DNA from: Gammaproteobacteria bacterium
Lineage (GTDB): Bacteria; Pseudomonadota; Gammaproteobacteria; Pseudomonadales; Cellvibrionaceae
DNA length: 44,691 nucleotides
NCBI GenBank assembly: GCA_021151835.1
Contig: JAGKWO010000036.1
Coordinates: forward strand, 1 to 44,691
Direction of reading: 5' to 3'
Shown here: positions 25,837-34,666 of the stretch, piece after piece
How the letters are laid out: each line of letters starts with the position of its first letter
How positions within the stretch are numbered: position 1 is the stretch's first letter
Program-made: the position numbers and the translations under genes
The notes under the pieces: generated by a model
What the model saw: the letters and a program-made list of their open reading frames with translations, nothing else
The model's database searches: none
Told to the model about the DNA's origin: nothing

Positions 25837-26622
25837 TTAAATCTCGACTGTCGATTTAACAGCAGTATCCAGGCGAATAAGATCCAGCGAACGAATCGCC
25901 GGAACCAGAGCGCGCAACTGGTCCTCGGTGGCATTGATGGCGGTTGCCGCACGACACAAACTAGCGCCACGCACTTCCAGCTCGGCCGCTTTTGCTTGTA
26001 TTTGTGCTTCAAGGGTTTTACCAAAACGATCCATCCGCGCACCAAAGACCTCCATATCACCACCGGCGGCGAGAATTTCCTTGCCCATTGCCAGCAGGAT
26101 TGTGCCGATGGAATCCTGCACCGAAGTTTCCATAATTCGCTCCATGCGTGTCTCAAAATACTGGCCAAATAATTCCGGGGTATCCTTGTGCTCACGCCCC
26201 AGGCTAATAATTTCATTATCAAAATAACGGCCCACATCACCTTTCAAATGAGTCAACTCACTCCGCAATTGGGTAGAGATTTTATTGCTTTCCCCCAACA
26301 AACCATCAAATGCGGTGGTCACACCCACAATAGCCAGATCGATTCCCTCCAGCGCCATAGTGCGCACCTCGGGAACCAATGCCCGCACCTGCTGATCGTA
26401 TTTGGCCACCAATGCCTGCTGGGCGCTATCCAGATTGAGCTGCTCGCCATCAACCACCAGATAACGATGCTCTTTAATCTGATAGGCCGTTTTATCACCG
26501 CTATAAAACTCCAGGGCGCCGGGCGAAACACGCAGGCCAGCGTCCATTTGTAAATTACAGCCTTCCCCCGCCACCGCCGAACTGGCCGCGAATACCAATA
26601 CGAGCGAAATAAGTGATTTCAT
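25837..26622 (-). CDS. exported DUF2884 (YggN-like) protein
   Basis: The 261-residue exported protein has a signal peptide ending A-V-A near residue 18. The family (DUF2884, E. coli YggN) is periplasmic and of unknown function. It has an N-terminal beta part (A-L-E-F-Y-S-G-D, L-V-V-D-G-E-Q-L) and a long helical C-terminal half with conserved C-R near L-C-R-A. The ATG at 26622 has GGGAG six bases upstream. A 7-bp hairpin (26642-26660) lies in the leader. It is first gene of a two-gene operon with the GIN-domain protein and is divergent from tex. Confidence 0.85.
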   Translation of the reverse strand: MKSLISLVLVFAASSAVAGEGCNLQMDAGLRVSPGALEFYSGDKTAYQIKEHRYLVVDGEQLNLDSAQQALVAKYDQQVRALVPEVRTMALEGIDLAIVGVTTAFDGLLGESNKISTQLRSELTHLKGDVGRYFDNEIISLGREHKDTPELFGQYFETRMERIMETSVQDSIGTILLAMGKEILAAGGDMEVFGARMDRFGKTLEAQIQAKAAELEVRGASLCRAATAINATEDQLRALVPAIRSLDLIRLDTAVKSTVEI

Positions 26623-26641
26623 ACAATCTCCCTGGGTTCTG

Positions 26642-26660
26642 CGCAGCACCCGTTGCTGCG
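26642..26660. other. leader hairpin upstream of the DUF2884 gene
   Basis: CGCAGCA pairs with TGCTGCG over the loop CCCGT, 20 bases before the start codon. It has no T-tract; its role is unknown. Confidence 0.45.
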
Positions 26661-26838
26661 GTTACTGACCATTAAGATGCAGATCCTAAAAGTCTGGATT
26701 CATCCGGCCTGAAAATATTTTGTTGCGGCCACCGCAAACCTGCCGTTCATAAATAAGGGGTAAATTCAAGTCTGGCGGGCACAGGGATTTTGGCGATAAT
26801 GGTGCCCTTTCGATTCCGCCGTAACACGAGCCTCAGCT

Positions 26839-29193
26839 ATGACCAGTATCCCTACTCGCCTGCCCAGCATTGCCAAGCGTATTGCCGATGAATTAAACGT
26901 TCAGGAACAACAAGTTAGCGCCGCAGTGGGGCTATTGGATGAAGGTGCAACCGTACCCTTTATTTCCCGTTACCGGAAAGAGGTCACAGGCGGCCTGGAC
27001 GATTCGCAAATGCGCACGCTGGAAGAACGTTTGCGCTACCTGCGCGAACTGGAAGAGCGCCGTGCGGCCATCCTCAAATCCATTGGCGAACAGGGCAAGC
27101 TGACCCCGGAACTGGAACACGAAGTAACCATCGCGGATACCAAAAACCGTCTTGAAGACCTCTACCTGCCTTACAAACCCAAGCGCCGCACCAAAGGCCA
27201 GATTGCTAAAGAAGCCGGCCTGGAACCATTGGCAGAAGCGTTGTTGGCCGATCCCACGCTCGCACCGGAAGTAGAAGCCGCAAAATATTTCAACGCCGAA
27301 CACAACATTAACGATGTGAAATCGGCGCTCGATGGTGCCAAATACATCCTGATGGAAAAATTCAGTGAAGATGCTGAATTGCTTGGCCGCTTGCGCCATT
27401 TCCTGCAACAGGAAGCCACGTTTAGCGCACGTGCAGTAGCGGAAAAACTCACTGACACATCGCAAGAAGTGCAAAAATTCCGCGATTATTTTGAGCACGA
27501 CGAACCACTCAAATCGGTTCCGTCGCATCGCGCATTGGCAATGTTCCGCGGTCGCAATGAAGGCGTGCTGAGCATCTCGATTAAAGTGGGCGATGAAGAG
27601 GCCAATGCTGTCAACAAAGGCCACCCATGCGAAACCATGATCGCCGAACATTGGCAAGTGAAAGACAATGGCCGCGCTGCGGACGGCTGGTTAGCCGAAG
27701 TCGTGCGCTGGACCTGGCGAGTCAAATTACTCACGCATCTGGAAACTGATTTACTCGGTGAACTGCGCGAAAAAGCGGAAGAGGAAGCGATTAAAGTTTT
27801 TGCCTCCAACCTGAAAGATTTATTACTCGCCGCACCGGCCGGCCAAAAAGCCACAATTGGCCTGGACCCGGGAATGCGCACCGGGGTAAAAGTTGCGGTG
27901 GTAGATCCAACCGGCAAAGTGCTTGATCACTGCGTGATGTATCCCACTCCACCGCTAAATAAAATTGCCGAATCCGAAGCAATCCTGGTGCACCTGTGCA
28001 ACAAATATGATGTGGGCTTGATCGCGATTGGTAACGGTACTGCATCGCGCGAAACTGAAAAATTCGCCAAAGATGTGTTGAAAAAACACACCGATATTAA
28101 AGCCAGCACCGTGATTGTCAGTGAAGCCGGTGCGTCGGTTTATTCGGCATCCGAATACGCTGCCAAAGAATTTCCGGATCTGGATGTTACTATTCGCGGT
28201 GCAATTTCGATTGCGCGCCGCTTGCAAGATCCCCTCGCTGAATTGGTGAAGATCGATCCAAAATCAATTGGTGTTGGCCAGTACCAACACGACGTATCGC
28301 AATCCCAATTAGCGCGCTCGCTTGATGCGGTAGTCGAAGACTGCGTGAACGCGGTCGGTGTGGAAGTGAATACCGCATCTGCCGCGCTGCTGGCGCGTGT
28401 TTCCGGATTAAACACGACACTCGCCAACAATATTGTTGAGTTCCGCAATCAGCATGGCGCGTTCGCATCGCGCACCGCATTGAAAAAAGTGCCGCGCTTC
28501 GGTGAGAAAACGTTTGAACAAGCGGCGGGATTCCTGCGTGTTGCAGATGGCGACAACCCGCTGGATGCCTCAGCGGTTCACCCTGAATCCTATTCAGTTG
28601 TTGAAAAAATTGCTCAGAAAAATGCGCGCGAAGTGAAAGGTTTGATTGGCGATTCATCCTTCCTGCGCGGATTAAAAGCGGCGGATTACACCGATGAAAA
28701 ATTTGGTGTTCCAACAGTAACCGATATTATTAAAGAATTGGATAAACCCGGCCGCGACCCGCGCCCAGAATTTAAAACGGCGCAATTCCAGGAAGGTGTG
28801 GAAGAGATTACCGACCTGGTCCCCGGTATGATTCTGGAAGGCACAGTTACCAACGTCACCAATTTCGGTGCATTCGTGGATATCGGTGTGCATCAGGACG
28901 GACTGGTGCATATTTCTGCGCTCTCGCACAACTTCATCAAAGATCCACGCGAAGCCGTTAAAGCGGGTGATATCGTGAAAGCCAAAGTGATGGAAGTCGA
29001 TGTACCGCGCAAACGTATCGCCTTATCCTTGCGCCTGGATGATACTCCCGGTGAAAAAGTGGAAGGCAATAAGGGTGGCGGTGCCCGCCCATCACAAAAC
29101 CAGCAACGCGCGGCGCAGAAAAACAATCCTGCACCAGCGGCAATGGGCAGCATGGGCGCCCTGCTGCAACAAGCACTGAAGAAAAACAAGTAA
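26839..29193 (+). CDS. tex: Tex transcription accessory protein
   Basis: The 784-residue cytosolic nucleic-acid-binding protein has the Tex architecture: an N-terminal Tex-like helical region with G-A-T-V-P-F-I-S-R-Y-R-K-E near residues 37-49, a YqgF-like RNase-H fold with G-L-D-P-G-M-R-T-G, helix-hairpin-helix elements (V-S-G-L-N-T-T-L-A-N-N-I-V), and a C-terminal S1 RNA-binding domain at about 661-733. Tex interacts with RNA and the transcription machinery; it is the bacterial relative of Spt6. The tail ends in a Gln/Lys-rich flexible segment. It is divergent from the DUF2884 gene, and yjdM follows 53 bp later. Confidence 0.97.
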   Translation: MTSIPTRLPSIAKRIADELNVQEQQVSAAVGLLDEGATVPFISRYRKEVTGGLDDSQMRTLEERLRYLRELEERRAAILKSIGEQGKLTPELEHEVTIADTKNRLEDLYLPYKPKRRTKGQIAKEAGLEPLAEALLADPTLAPEVEAAKYFNAEHNINDVKSALDGAKYILMEKFSEDAELLGRLRHFLQQEATFSARAVAEKLTDTSQEVQKFRDYFEHDEPLKSVPSHRALAMFRGRNEGVLSISIKVGDEEANAVNKGHPCETMIAEHWQVKDNGRAADGWLAEVVRWTWRVKLLTHLETDLLGELREKAEEEAIKVFASNLKDLLLAAPAGQKATIGLDPGMRTGVKVAVVDPTGKVLDHCVMYPTPPLNKIAESEAILVHLCNKYDVGLIAIGNGTASRETEKFAKDVLKKHTDIKASTVIVSEAGASVYSASEYAAKEFPDLDVTIRGAISIARRLQDPLAELVKIDPKSIGVGQYQHDVSQSQLARSLDAVVEDCVNAVGVEVNTASAALLARVSGLNTTLANNIVEFRNQHGAFASRTALKKVPRFGEKTFEQAAGFLRVADGDNPLDASAVHPESYSVVEKIAQKNAREVKGLIGDSSFLRGLKAADYTDEKFGVPTVTDIIKELDKPGRDPRPEFKTAQFQEGVEEITDLVPGMILEGTVTNVTNFGAFVDIGVHQDGLVHISALSHNFIKDPREAVKAGDIVKAKVMEVDVPRKRIALSLRLDDTPGEKVEGNKGGGARPSQNQQRAAQKNNPAPAAMGSMGALLQQALKKNK

Positions 29194-29246
29194 CTGCCAA
29201 TCAACGCACTCCGGTTTACTGGAGTGCGTGCTATTCCGGATTTTTT

Positions 29247-29588
29247 ATGAGTAACTTTCCGCCCTGCCCCCAATGCAATTCTGAATATACCTATGAAGAT
29301 GGCGAATTATTAATTTGCCCCGAGTGTGCCCATGAATGGTCAAAAAATGCGGCAACCGCTGCGGATGAAAATCAATTAACCGTACGCGATGCCAATGGTA
29401 ATTTATTGGCAGATGGGGACAACGCTACCGTTATTAAAGATTTAAAAATTAAAGGAACATCATCCGTTATCAAAGTTGGGACCAAAGTTAAAATTGTTCG
29501 CTTGGTTGAAGGTGATCATGACCTGGATTGTAAAGTCGATAGTCATGGGGCAATGATGCTGAAAGCAGAATTTGTTAAGAAAGCTTAA
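29247..29588 (+). CDS. yjdM: zinc-ribbon protein YjdM (PhnA)
   Basis: The 113-residue cytosolic protein has a zinc ribbon built from C7, C10, C24 and C27, followed by the PhnA C-terminal SH3-like domain with V-R-D-A-N-G-N-L-L, K-I-K-G, V-K-I-V-R-L-V-E-G-D-H-D-L-D-C-K and M-L-K-A-E-F-V-K-K. The family is called PhnA, though it does not itself break down phosphonates. The ATG has GGA six bases upstream. It is downstream of tex on the same strand; a short hairpin without T-tract separates them. Confidence 0.93.
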   Translation: MSNFPPCPQCNSEYTYEDGELLICPECAHEWSKNAATAADENQLTVRDANGNLLADGDNATVIKDLKIKGTSSVIKVGTKVKIVRLVEGDHDLDCKVDSHGAMMLKAEFVKKA

Positions 29589-29622
29589 ATTAATACACAA
29601 CCAATTGCATCGGGAGAAAGCA

Positions 29623-30111
29623 ATGGAAATTGGTAAAAAGGCAATTGCTGGTGGTCTCAGTCTATTTTTGCTTGGGGGAATATGTGTTTATTTATTCGTA
29701 ACCGCTCACCCTGAGACCGCACCAGAGAAACGTTCCGCACGTCAACATGGCGCCATGCGCGCTGCAATCGCACAAATCGAAAATAAAGAAGCTGTAGCCC
29801 CCGTATCAGACGTGGAAACCCGCTCATCGATTAGCAATAGTGATGTTGAAACTACAGACAAACCCGAAATGACTCATTCTGCATTTTTGGCAGCAGCGGA
29901 AGAGCGCCGTGAGCAACAACTGATTAACGATGCAGAAACCCGACGCTTAAATAAGCTACGAAGAATTAAACAGAACAGTGTGGAATGCAAATTCTGGAAA
30001 CAGCAGCAAAACTCCAGTGCTGCGGCAAAGATTGCAGCCAATATTGAAGAACATTGTTTGTTGGCGATAGACAGATCCAGCAGCAATAGCTCCGACACGA
30101 TAACCGAGTAA
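29623..30111 (+). CDS. single-pass membrane protein of unknown function
   Basis: The 162-residue product starts at an ATG with GGGAG upstream. There is one N-terminal transmembrane helix (about 8-28), and the rest is predicted outside the cytosol. It has a charged helical region (E-E-R-R-E-Q-Q-L-I-N-D-A-E-T-R-R) and two cysteines in E-C-K-F-W-K and E-H-C-L-L. No family is recognised. The longer frame from 29572 begins with TTG inside yjdM and is rejected. It lies 34 bp after yjdM, so may share its transcript. Confidence 0.75.
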   Translation: MEIGKKAIAGGLSLFLLGGICVYLFVTAHPETAPEKRSARQHGAMRAAIAQIENKEAVAPVSDVETRSSISNSDVETTDKPEMTHSAFLAAAEERREQQLINDAETRRLNKLRRIKQNSVECKFWKQQQNSSAAAKIAANIEEHCLLAIDRSSSNSSDTITE

Positions 30112-30194
30112 AACATACCACTGAGTCTTTTAGCAAATCCTTTGGTTTAAATCACTTTTATTCACTCAAATAACTAATAATTTTGCTTATTTAA

Positions 30195-30226
30195 AAATAA
30201 GGGCGCCTTAAGCGCCCTTTGTTTTT
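30195..30226. terminator. bidirectional intrinsic terminator
   Basis: AAGGGCGC pairs with GCGCCCTT (30199-30219) over a 5-base loop, with an A-rich 5' side and TTTGTTTTT on the 3' side. It can serve both converging transcripts. Confidence 0.88.
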
Positions 30227-30248
30227 GCAAAAGCAAATTGATCGTAAT

Positions 30249-31379
30249 TTAAAAACGATAACTTACACTTGCCGATAGCGCAGTAAGCTCCCAGGTTTCT
30301 TCATAATCCACTGGGTCTTCTTCATCATCAAGCTCAAGATCGTCCCTCATTAACAAACGGTATTCCAATCCAATATTAATATTTTCTGTAATTGAATAGG
30401 CTCCGCCAACGCCATAGGAAAAACCTGAAAATTTATCATCTTCTTTGAAAACGTCTCCACTTTCCTCATCAGTTTCTTCAGATTTAATATTCAAAGAAGA
30501 ATAACCAAGCAAGCCATACAACTGAGCTTTGCCCAAATCAACACGCGGGCGATAGTACACAGAAAAATAAGTTATAGTTTGCTCAAAAAAACCTTGACCT
30601 TCTCTATCGGTCGTTCCCAAACGAAGCTCAACAGTGGCTAAAGGTGCATGGCTGTATCCGCCAATCAATTCAATTGCGTTCCAGGACGGATCCCATTCAC
30701 CACCCTCTTCAATATTGCCCTCACCATCAAGTTCTTCATCAATGTCACCACCAACATCCGAATCCTCCTCATAACTTGGCTCATCAATATTCAAATCAAG
30801 TTTGGCAACACCGAGCCCTGCATAGAACCCCTGACTCCCCGGTTGAGCGCCGCCAAAACCTGAAAGACCCAAATCAGTTCCCGAAAAGCGATAATCCAGG
30901 CTTGCTGTCAATGCATTGAGGGAAACATCCTCATCGCTATCATCCAGCAACAAACGGTATTCCAGATTAAAGTTGAAATTTTTACCTACTGGAAACCCAA
31001 GGCCTGCGCCATAAGAAAACCCGGACAAGCTAATATCCTTTGAATTTGTACCAATTTTTGCTGCGGAATATCCCAACAACAAATAGGTTTTAGCAGTTTC
31101 ATTTGCACTTTCAGTGCGATAATAAAGACTGCTATAAAATAAATCCGGTGAAGAACCTGCGCCTATGCGCGCTTCCAATCCGGCATAGGGGCTGTGTTTA
31201 TACCCCCCGGATAATTCCACTGCAGTCCAATCCGGTTTTTCTTTCAATGAGGCGGCTGCCTTTCCTGAAAAATCAATTTGGCTAATGCCTGCGCCGGCAT
31301 AAAAACCGGCAGGTTCCGTATTAATTGCCAAAGCAGAAGCTGGCAATGCCAATAGTCCGGCAGTCATCAACAAACGCAT
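30249..31379 (-). CDS. outer-membrane protein with two tandem beta-barrel domains
   Basis: The 376-residue exported protein has a signal peptide (cleavage near residue 18-20) and two copies of a porin-like barrel. Each begins G-F-Y-A-G-x-G and ends in S/D-Y-R-F: about residues 25-165 and 184-376. Shared internal blocks are G-G-Y-x-H-(S/A)-P, L-L-G-Y-S, and S-G-F-S-Y-G-(A/V)-G followed by L-E-Y-R-L-L. Each copy resembles an eight-strand OmpX/OmpA-like barrel. The second copy carries an acidic insert rich in Asp/Glu (about 201-230). The final phenylalanine is the usual BAM signal. Tandem duplication is seen directly. The ATG at 31379 fits a canonical signal peptide; the longer frame is rejected. 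Confidence 0.85.
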   Translation of the reverse strand: MRLLMTAGLLALPASALAINTEPAGFYAGAGISQIDFSGKAAASLKEKPDWTAVELSGGYKHSPYAGLEARIGAGSSPDLFYSSLYYRTESANETAKTYLLLGYSAAKIGTNSKDISLSGFSYGAGLGFPVGKNFNFNLEYRLLLDDSDEDVSLNALTASLDYRFSGTDLGLSGFGGAQPGSQGFYAGLGVAKLDLNIDEPSYEEDSDVGGDIDEELDGEGNIEEGGEWDPSWNAIELIGGYSHAPLATVELRLGTTDREGQGFFEQTITYFSVYYRPRVDLGKAQLYGLLGYSSLNIKSEETDEESGDVFKEDDKFSGFSYGVGGAYSITENINIGLEYRLLMRDDLELDDEEDPVDYEETWELTALSASVSYRF

Positions 31380-31486
31380 ATTCCGTTTTCCTTTTTGATT
31401 AATTTTTTGTTTTGTTACACCCAATGTTACGCGCGCAAATAATACTCAACTCCGTAAAAATTTACAGCACCTGAATCCTCTTTTAT

Positions 31487-32251
31487 TTACGCCAGTAAAG
31501 CGATAGCTCCTTCCAGGGTTAATTTGATACCTGCCAGGAACAAGAATCCGTAACTAATCCAATAGAAAATTTTATCGGAAACACGATGGTGCAAATAAAC
31601 ACCCAGCATCACACCGAGCGGAGCCAAGGGCAATAACACCAGAGAGGTATAAAAAGATTCGCCATTAATTTGTCCCAACCAGACGTAGGGAATCAATTTA
31701 ATAAAGTTGATAATCGCAAAAAATAAAATTGTAGTACCAGCCAGTGCTGATTTTGAAAGATGCTGTGGCAATAGATAAATTGCTACCGGAGGGCCACCGG
31801 CATGCGCAATGTAACTCACATAACCCGCTACGCCTCCCCAAAAACTGCCGGCCAGCTTATTCGGTTTGCGCTCCTGCAATTGCTCCAGAAAACGTTTGCC
31901 CCATAGATAATGCAATACAAAATAGATCGATAACAGACCGATAATCAAACGAATCCAATCTGCATTGGTCATCTCAAAGGTAAGTGCACCCGCCAGGGTA
32001 CCTAGCAGTGCTCCCGGCAATAATATTTTTAAATTAAGCTTGTCCCAGGTGCCGCGAAAACTCCATAAGCTCACCGCATCCATACTACATAAAATCGGCA
32101 ATAAAATTGCAGCAGCTAGCCGGGGATCAATCATTAACGCTAACAATGGAACTGCAAGTGTGCCAAAGCCACCACCAAAACCGCCTTTGGACATACCGAC
32201 CAAAATAACCACGGGAATGGCGAGACAATAAAAGAAAGGATCAGAAATCAT
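31487..32251 (-). CDS. TauE/SafE (TSUP) family permease
   Basis: The 254-residue inner-membrane protein has about eight hydrophobic helices and the TSUP repeat pattern: an early M-S-K-G-G-F-G-G-G-F-G-T-L-A-V-P motif and a second-repeat motif H-A-G-G-P-P-V-A-I-Y near the middle. The family exports sulfite, sulfoacetate or other organosulfur anions; the substrate here is unknown. The ribosome-binding site is weak. A long hairpin lies 47-82 bases upstream of the start. Confidence 0.88.
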   Translation of the reverse strand: MISDPFFYCLAIPVVILVGMSKGGFGGGFGTLAVPLLALMIDPRLAAAILLPILCSMDAVSLWSFRGTWDKLNLKILLPGALLGTLAGALTFEMTNADWIRLIIGLLSIYFVLHYLWGKRFLEQLQERKPNKLAGSFWGGVAGYVSYIAHAGGPPVAIYLLPQHLSKSALAGTTILFFAIINFIKLIPYVWLGQINGESFYTSLVLLPLAPLGVMLGVYLHHRVSDKIFYWISYGFLFLAGIKLTLEGAIALLA

Positions 32252-32297
32252 GCGCTATATCTTTGCCGGGAAAAGGCTAGCATGACGAGAAGGGCGG

Positions 32298-32333
32298 TTT
32301 TTATCCAGCGCTATCCATGCGCGTGGATAAAAA
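32298..32333. repeat. long hairpin upstream of the TauE/SafE gene
   Basis: TTTTTATCCA pairs with TGGATAAAAA, and GCGC with GCGC inside it; one base is bulged and the loop is seven bases. The loop itself carries a second TATCCA, so two alternative pairings with TGGATA exist. It may be an operator or a regulatory leader. It is not a normal terminator, because the T-run is on the 5' side of the stem on the minus strand. Confidence 0.6.
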
Positions 32334-32371
32334 ATTTACGCGATATTTTTATGCCGGGTTTTATTAATTTT

Positions 32372-32893
32372 TTATTCCAGCGTCACGGGATAATAATCGT
32401 ACTCACAGTAACCGGAATTCGAGTCACACACTTCCAGGAACAGATATACCAGCTGCGGTACTTTCGTGATTAGCGGATAGATGTCCTTTTCCACAGTGGA
32501 GCCATCGCACGACATAAAAAAGTCATTGGTATATTCGCAAATCCAGTTTCCCGACTGATCGCAACGACGACCTTCACCGCAAACTTGCGAATGGATCACC
32601 AAGCTATCGGCAAGCGTAGGGCGATCATTGATACGCAGGGTAACTGTGTAATCCTCCAGGCTATTTACATCCCAGAAAACTTCAAAGAGACCATCATACA
32701 AATAAGGACTCAACGCTAATGGCGGATGCTTTGGTGTAGCAGTATCGGTATCGTAACTATCGATAATGTCGAACACGCGCAATTCGGGAACATAATCGTC
32801 GTGATGGGGATCAGCAGCAGAAGAGCTTCCACCACAACCCGTCAGGGTTATGGAAAATAGAATGAATACTGCGGCTGACAGAATTTTTTTCAT
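32372..32893 (-). CDS. lipoprotein of unknown function
   Basis: The 173-residue lipoprotein has lipobox L-T-G-C at C20, followed by a Gly/Ser-rich tether. The mature part has paired cysteines in a G-R-R-C / I-C-E-Y / M-S-C-D / V-C-D / Y-C-E-Y pattern, probably several disulfides, and beta strands. No family is recognised. GGAG lies eight bases before the ATG. It sits between the TauE/SafE gene and a conserved hypothetical gene, all on the minus strand. Confidence 0.75.
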   Translation of the reverse strand: MKKILSAAVFILFSITLTGCGGSSSAADPHHDDYVPELRVFDIIDSYDTDTATPKHPPLALSPYLYDGLFEVFWDVNSLEDYTVTLRINDRPTLADSLVIHSQVCGEGRRCDQSGNWICEYTNDFFMSCDGSTVEKDIYPLITKVPQLVYLFLEVCDSNSGYCEYDYYPVTLE

Positions 32894-32974
32894 GGCATCA
32901 ACTCCAGTTGGATACGGTATTGATGCTAGGATTTTGCTACTGAATCGCGCCTGAATAATTCTGTCGTTGCAATG

Positions 32975-33304
32975 TTACGGACGAATATGCAGTTGCGCTT
33001 TCAGGTTTACCGATCCGTCCTCTTCCAACACTGCGTGTTGGGTTGACTCCGGGTTGGTAACCACAACTATCGGTTGCATAAATAGCGGCCGACGTACAAA
33101 CCACAAATGCCAGCCAAAACTTTCCAGGCTGTGCAATGCGAGTAGTTGTAGTTCGTTTAGATAGCGGCCGAGATCAATCGGCACTGCTTTTTGGATACCG
33201 CGACGGTCATCAACCACATGTTGCAACCGCTCGGCCAGACTGGACTTGCCTGCGGGTCCTGCTGGTTTAGTCCCGCTTGCCATTGATTTGCGTAGTTCCG
33301 GCAT
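32975..33304 (-). CDS. conserved hypothetical protein
   Basis: The 109-residue protein without signal peptide has a motif W-F-V-R-R-P-L-F followed by V-V-T-N-P and H-A-V-L-E-E-D-G-S-V-N. I have the impression that short proteins with this ending are common in related gammaproteobacteria, but their function is unknown to me. GGGAG lies seven bases before the ATG, which supports the start. It is divergent from the NTF2-like gene. Confidence 0.7.
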   Translation of the reverse strand: MPELRKSMASGTKPAGPAGKSSLAERLQHVVDDRRGIQKAVPIDLGRYLNELQLLALHSLESFGWHLWFVRRPLFMQPIVVVTNPESTQHAVLEEDGSVNLKAQLHIRP

Positions 33305-33468
33305 ACCCCAACTCCCTTAGTTGTTTAACATCCGCCTACCCATGCATAACGCGTTGCCAAAAAATTACGATAGGCTTAACAACAGTGTCGTCAAAATATA
33401 CTTTATTGTCAAAAACCGTCTTGGAATATGCAGGTTCCCTATCAGCATGGTTTTACATAATTATTTTG

Positions 33469-33496
33469 TTGCCAATCGGGGTGAACCCGTTAGAAT
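33469..33496 (+). promoter_or_regulatory. candidate sigma-70 promoter of the NTF2-like/GST operon
   Basis: TTGCCA, 16 bases, TAGAAT. Transcription would begin near 33503, about 67 bases upstream of the ATG at 33570. Confidence 0.45.
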
Positions 33497-33569
33497 CCAG
33501 CCCAAATCAATAAGATGGATATTCGGTCATGCTTTTCTCCTCCCACCACATTTTCAGGAGTTCCAGCCA

Positions 33570-34031
33570 ATGAAGATATCCGCCCCAATCAAATCCCTGA
33601 TAGCCATCGCAAGCTTATTCGCGTGTGTACTCAGTACAGCCTCATATGCCGATGACGCCCAAACACTCGACAATAGAGTAACCGCATTGACCAAAGCTAT
33701 GATTGATGCCGATGGCAAAGCGCTCAAAGCCCTTTCATCGCCCGCGTTAAGCTACGGACATTCCGGAGGACATATTGAAAACCAGGCCGAGTTCATTGAA
33801 AAGATCACTAGCGGAAAATCCGATTTCGTCACCATTAATGTGAGCGAACAAACGATTAATGTTTCGGGCGATACCGCAATCGTGCGCCACATACTGAATG
33901 CCAATATCAACGATGGCGGCGTGCCCGGCACGATAAAACTCGGTGTGCTGCTGGTCTGGCAAAAGCAAAATGGCGATTGGAAATTACTCGCGCGCCAGGC
34001 ATTCAAGTTTCCACCGCCAGTCACCCAATAA
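33570..34031 (+). CDS. exported NTF2-like (DUF4440/SnoaL-type) protein
   Basis: The 153-residue protein has a signal peptide (cleavage after S-Y-A near 26) and a single cone-shaped NTF2-like domain. The features are an N-terminal helix with M-I-D-A-D-G-K-A-L, the strand S-P-A-L-S-Y-G-H-S-G-G-H-I-E-N, and the closing strands L-L-V-W-Q-K-Q-N-G-D-W-K-L-L-A-R-Q-A. Such domains bind small ligands or act in stress tolerance; the ligand is unknown. AGGAG lies nine bases before this ATG. The longer frame from 33321 lacks a signal at its start and is rejected. The GST gene follows 12 bp later. Confidence 0.82.
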   Translation: MKISAPIKSLIAIASLFACVLSTASYADDAQTLDNRVTALTKAMIDADGKALKALSSPALSYGHSGGHIENQAEFIEKITSGKSDFVTINVSEQTINVSGDTAIVRHILNANINDGGVPGTIKLGVLLVWQKQNGDWKLLARQAFKFPPPVTQ

Positions 34032-34043
34032 GCAGGAAAGATT

Positions 34044-34604
34044 ATGAAACTCTACGGTAGTTTTACTTCACCTTTTGTACGACACGTGCGCATAGTGCTA
34101 TTGGAAACCGGATTGCCCTGCGAATTTATTGAAACAGATCAAGCCGTTAGCGCCGTCAAATCGCCCACCAAGCGTGTTCCCTTTTTGGAAGATGGCGATA
34201 TTTTTTTAACCGATTCCAATTCGATTATTAAATATCTGCGTGAAAAATCCGGCCAAAGCTTTTGTAAAACCGCCAAAGAATTTGATGAGCTTTGCCTGGT
34301 CAACACTGCACTGGAGGCAACGACTAATTTATTTTTTATCAAGCGCGACGGGGTCGATATCAATATCAGCCCCTACCTGCAACGCCAGGCGGCCAGGATT
34401 GACTCCACACTCTCTGAATTAAACCAGCTAACGTTACCGCACGCTGCGCCCTACACAGAAACGCAATTGCGGTTAGCGTGTTATATAGGCTGGTGCAAAC
34501 TTCGCAATCAGGTGGATTTTTCCAAATTCCGCAACCTGGAAGCGTTCTACAGCGGCGCGCTCAATTACCCTTATTTTCAAGCAACACAGCCACCGCAGAC
34601 TTGA
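34044..34604 (+). CDS. glutathione S-transferase family protein
   Basis: The 186-residue cytosolic protein has an N-terminal thioredoxin-like domain with S-F-T-S-P-F-V-R (catalytic-type Ser9), T-K-R-V-P-F-L (cis-proline) and T-D-S-N-S-I-I (glutathione gamma-glutamyl contact). The helical C-terminal domain follows. It is a little short for a GST (about 200 residues). It is 12 bp downstream of the NTF2-like gene and is probably co-transcribed, suggesting a shared stress or detoxification role. A strong bidirectional terminator follows. Confidence 0.88.
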   Translation: MKLYGSFTSPFVRHVRIVLLETGLPCEFIETDQAVSAVKSPTKRVPFLEDGDIFLTDSNSIIKYLREKSGQSFCKTAKEFDELCLVNTALEATTNLFFIKRDGVDINISPYLQRQAARIDSTLSELNQLTLPHAAPYTETQLRLACYIGWCKLRNQVDFSKFRNLEAFYSGALNYPYFQATQPPQT

Positions 34605-34616
34605 ACACTGAAAAAT

Positions 34617-34654
34617 AAAAAGCCCTGAACCGGTGGCGGTTCAGGGCTTTTTTT
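34617..34654. terminator. bidirectional intrinsic terminator
   Basis: AGCCCTGAACCG pairs with CGGTTCAGGGCT (34621-34648), a 12-bp stem over a 4-base loop, with A-rich and T-rich sides. It ends both the GST transcript and the converging five-gene operon. Confidence 0.93.
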
Positions 34655-34666
34655 AAAGCGCGACGC

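Noticed and set aside
26932..27657. 241-codon frame opposite tex
   Set aside because: Antisense to tex, with a phenylalanine-rich composition typical of complement translation.
29205..29225. CACTCC...GGAGTG hairpin between tex and yjdM
   Set aside because: The stem is only six pairs with no T-run, so I do not call it a terminator.
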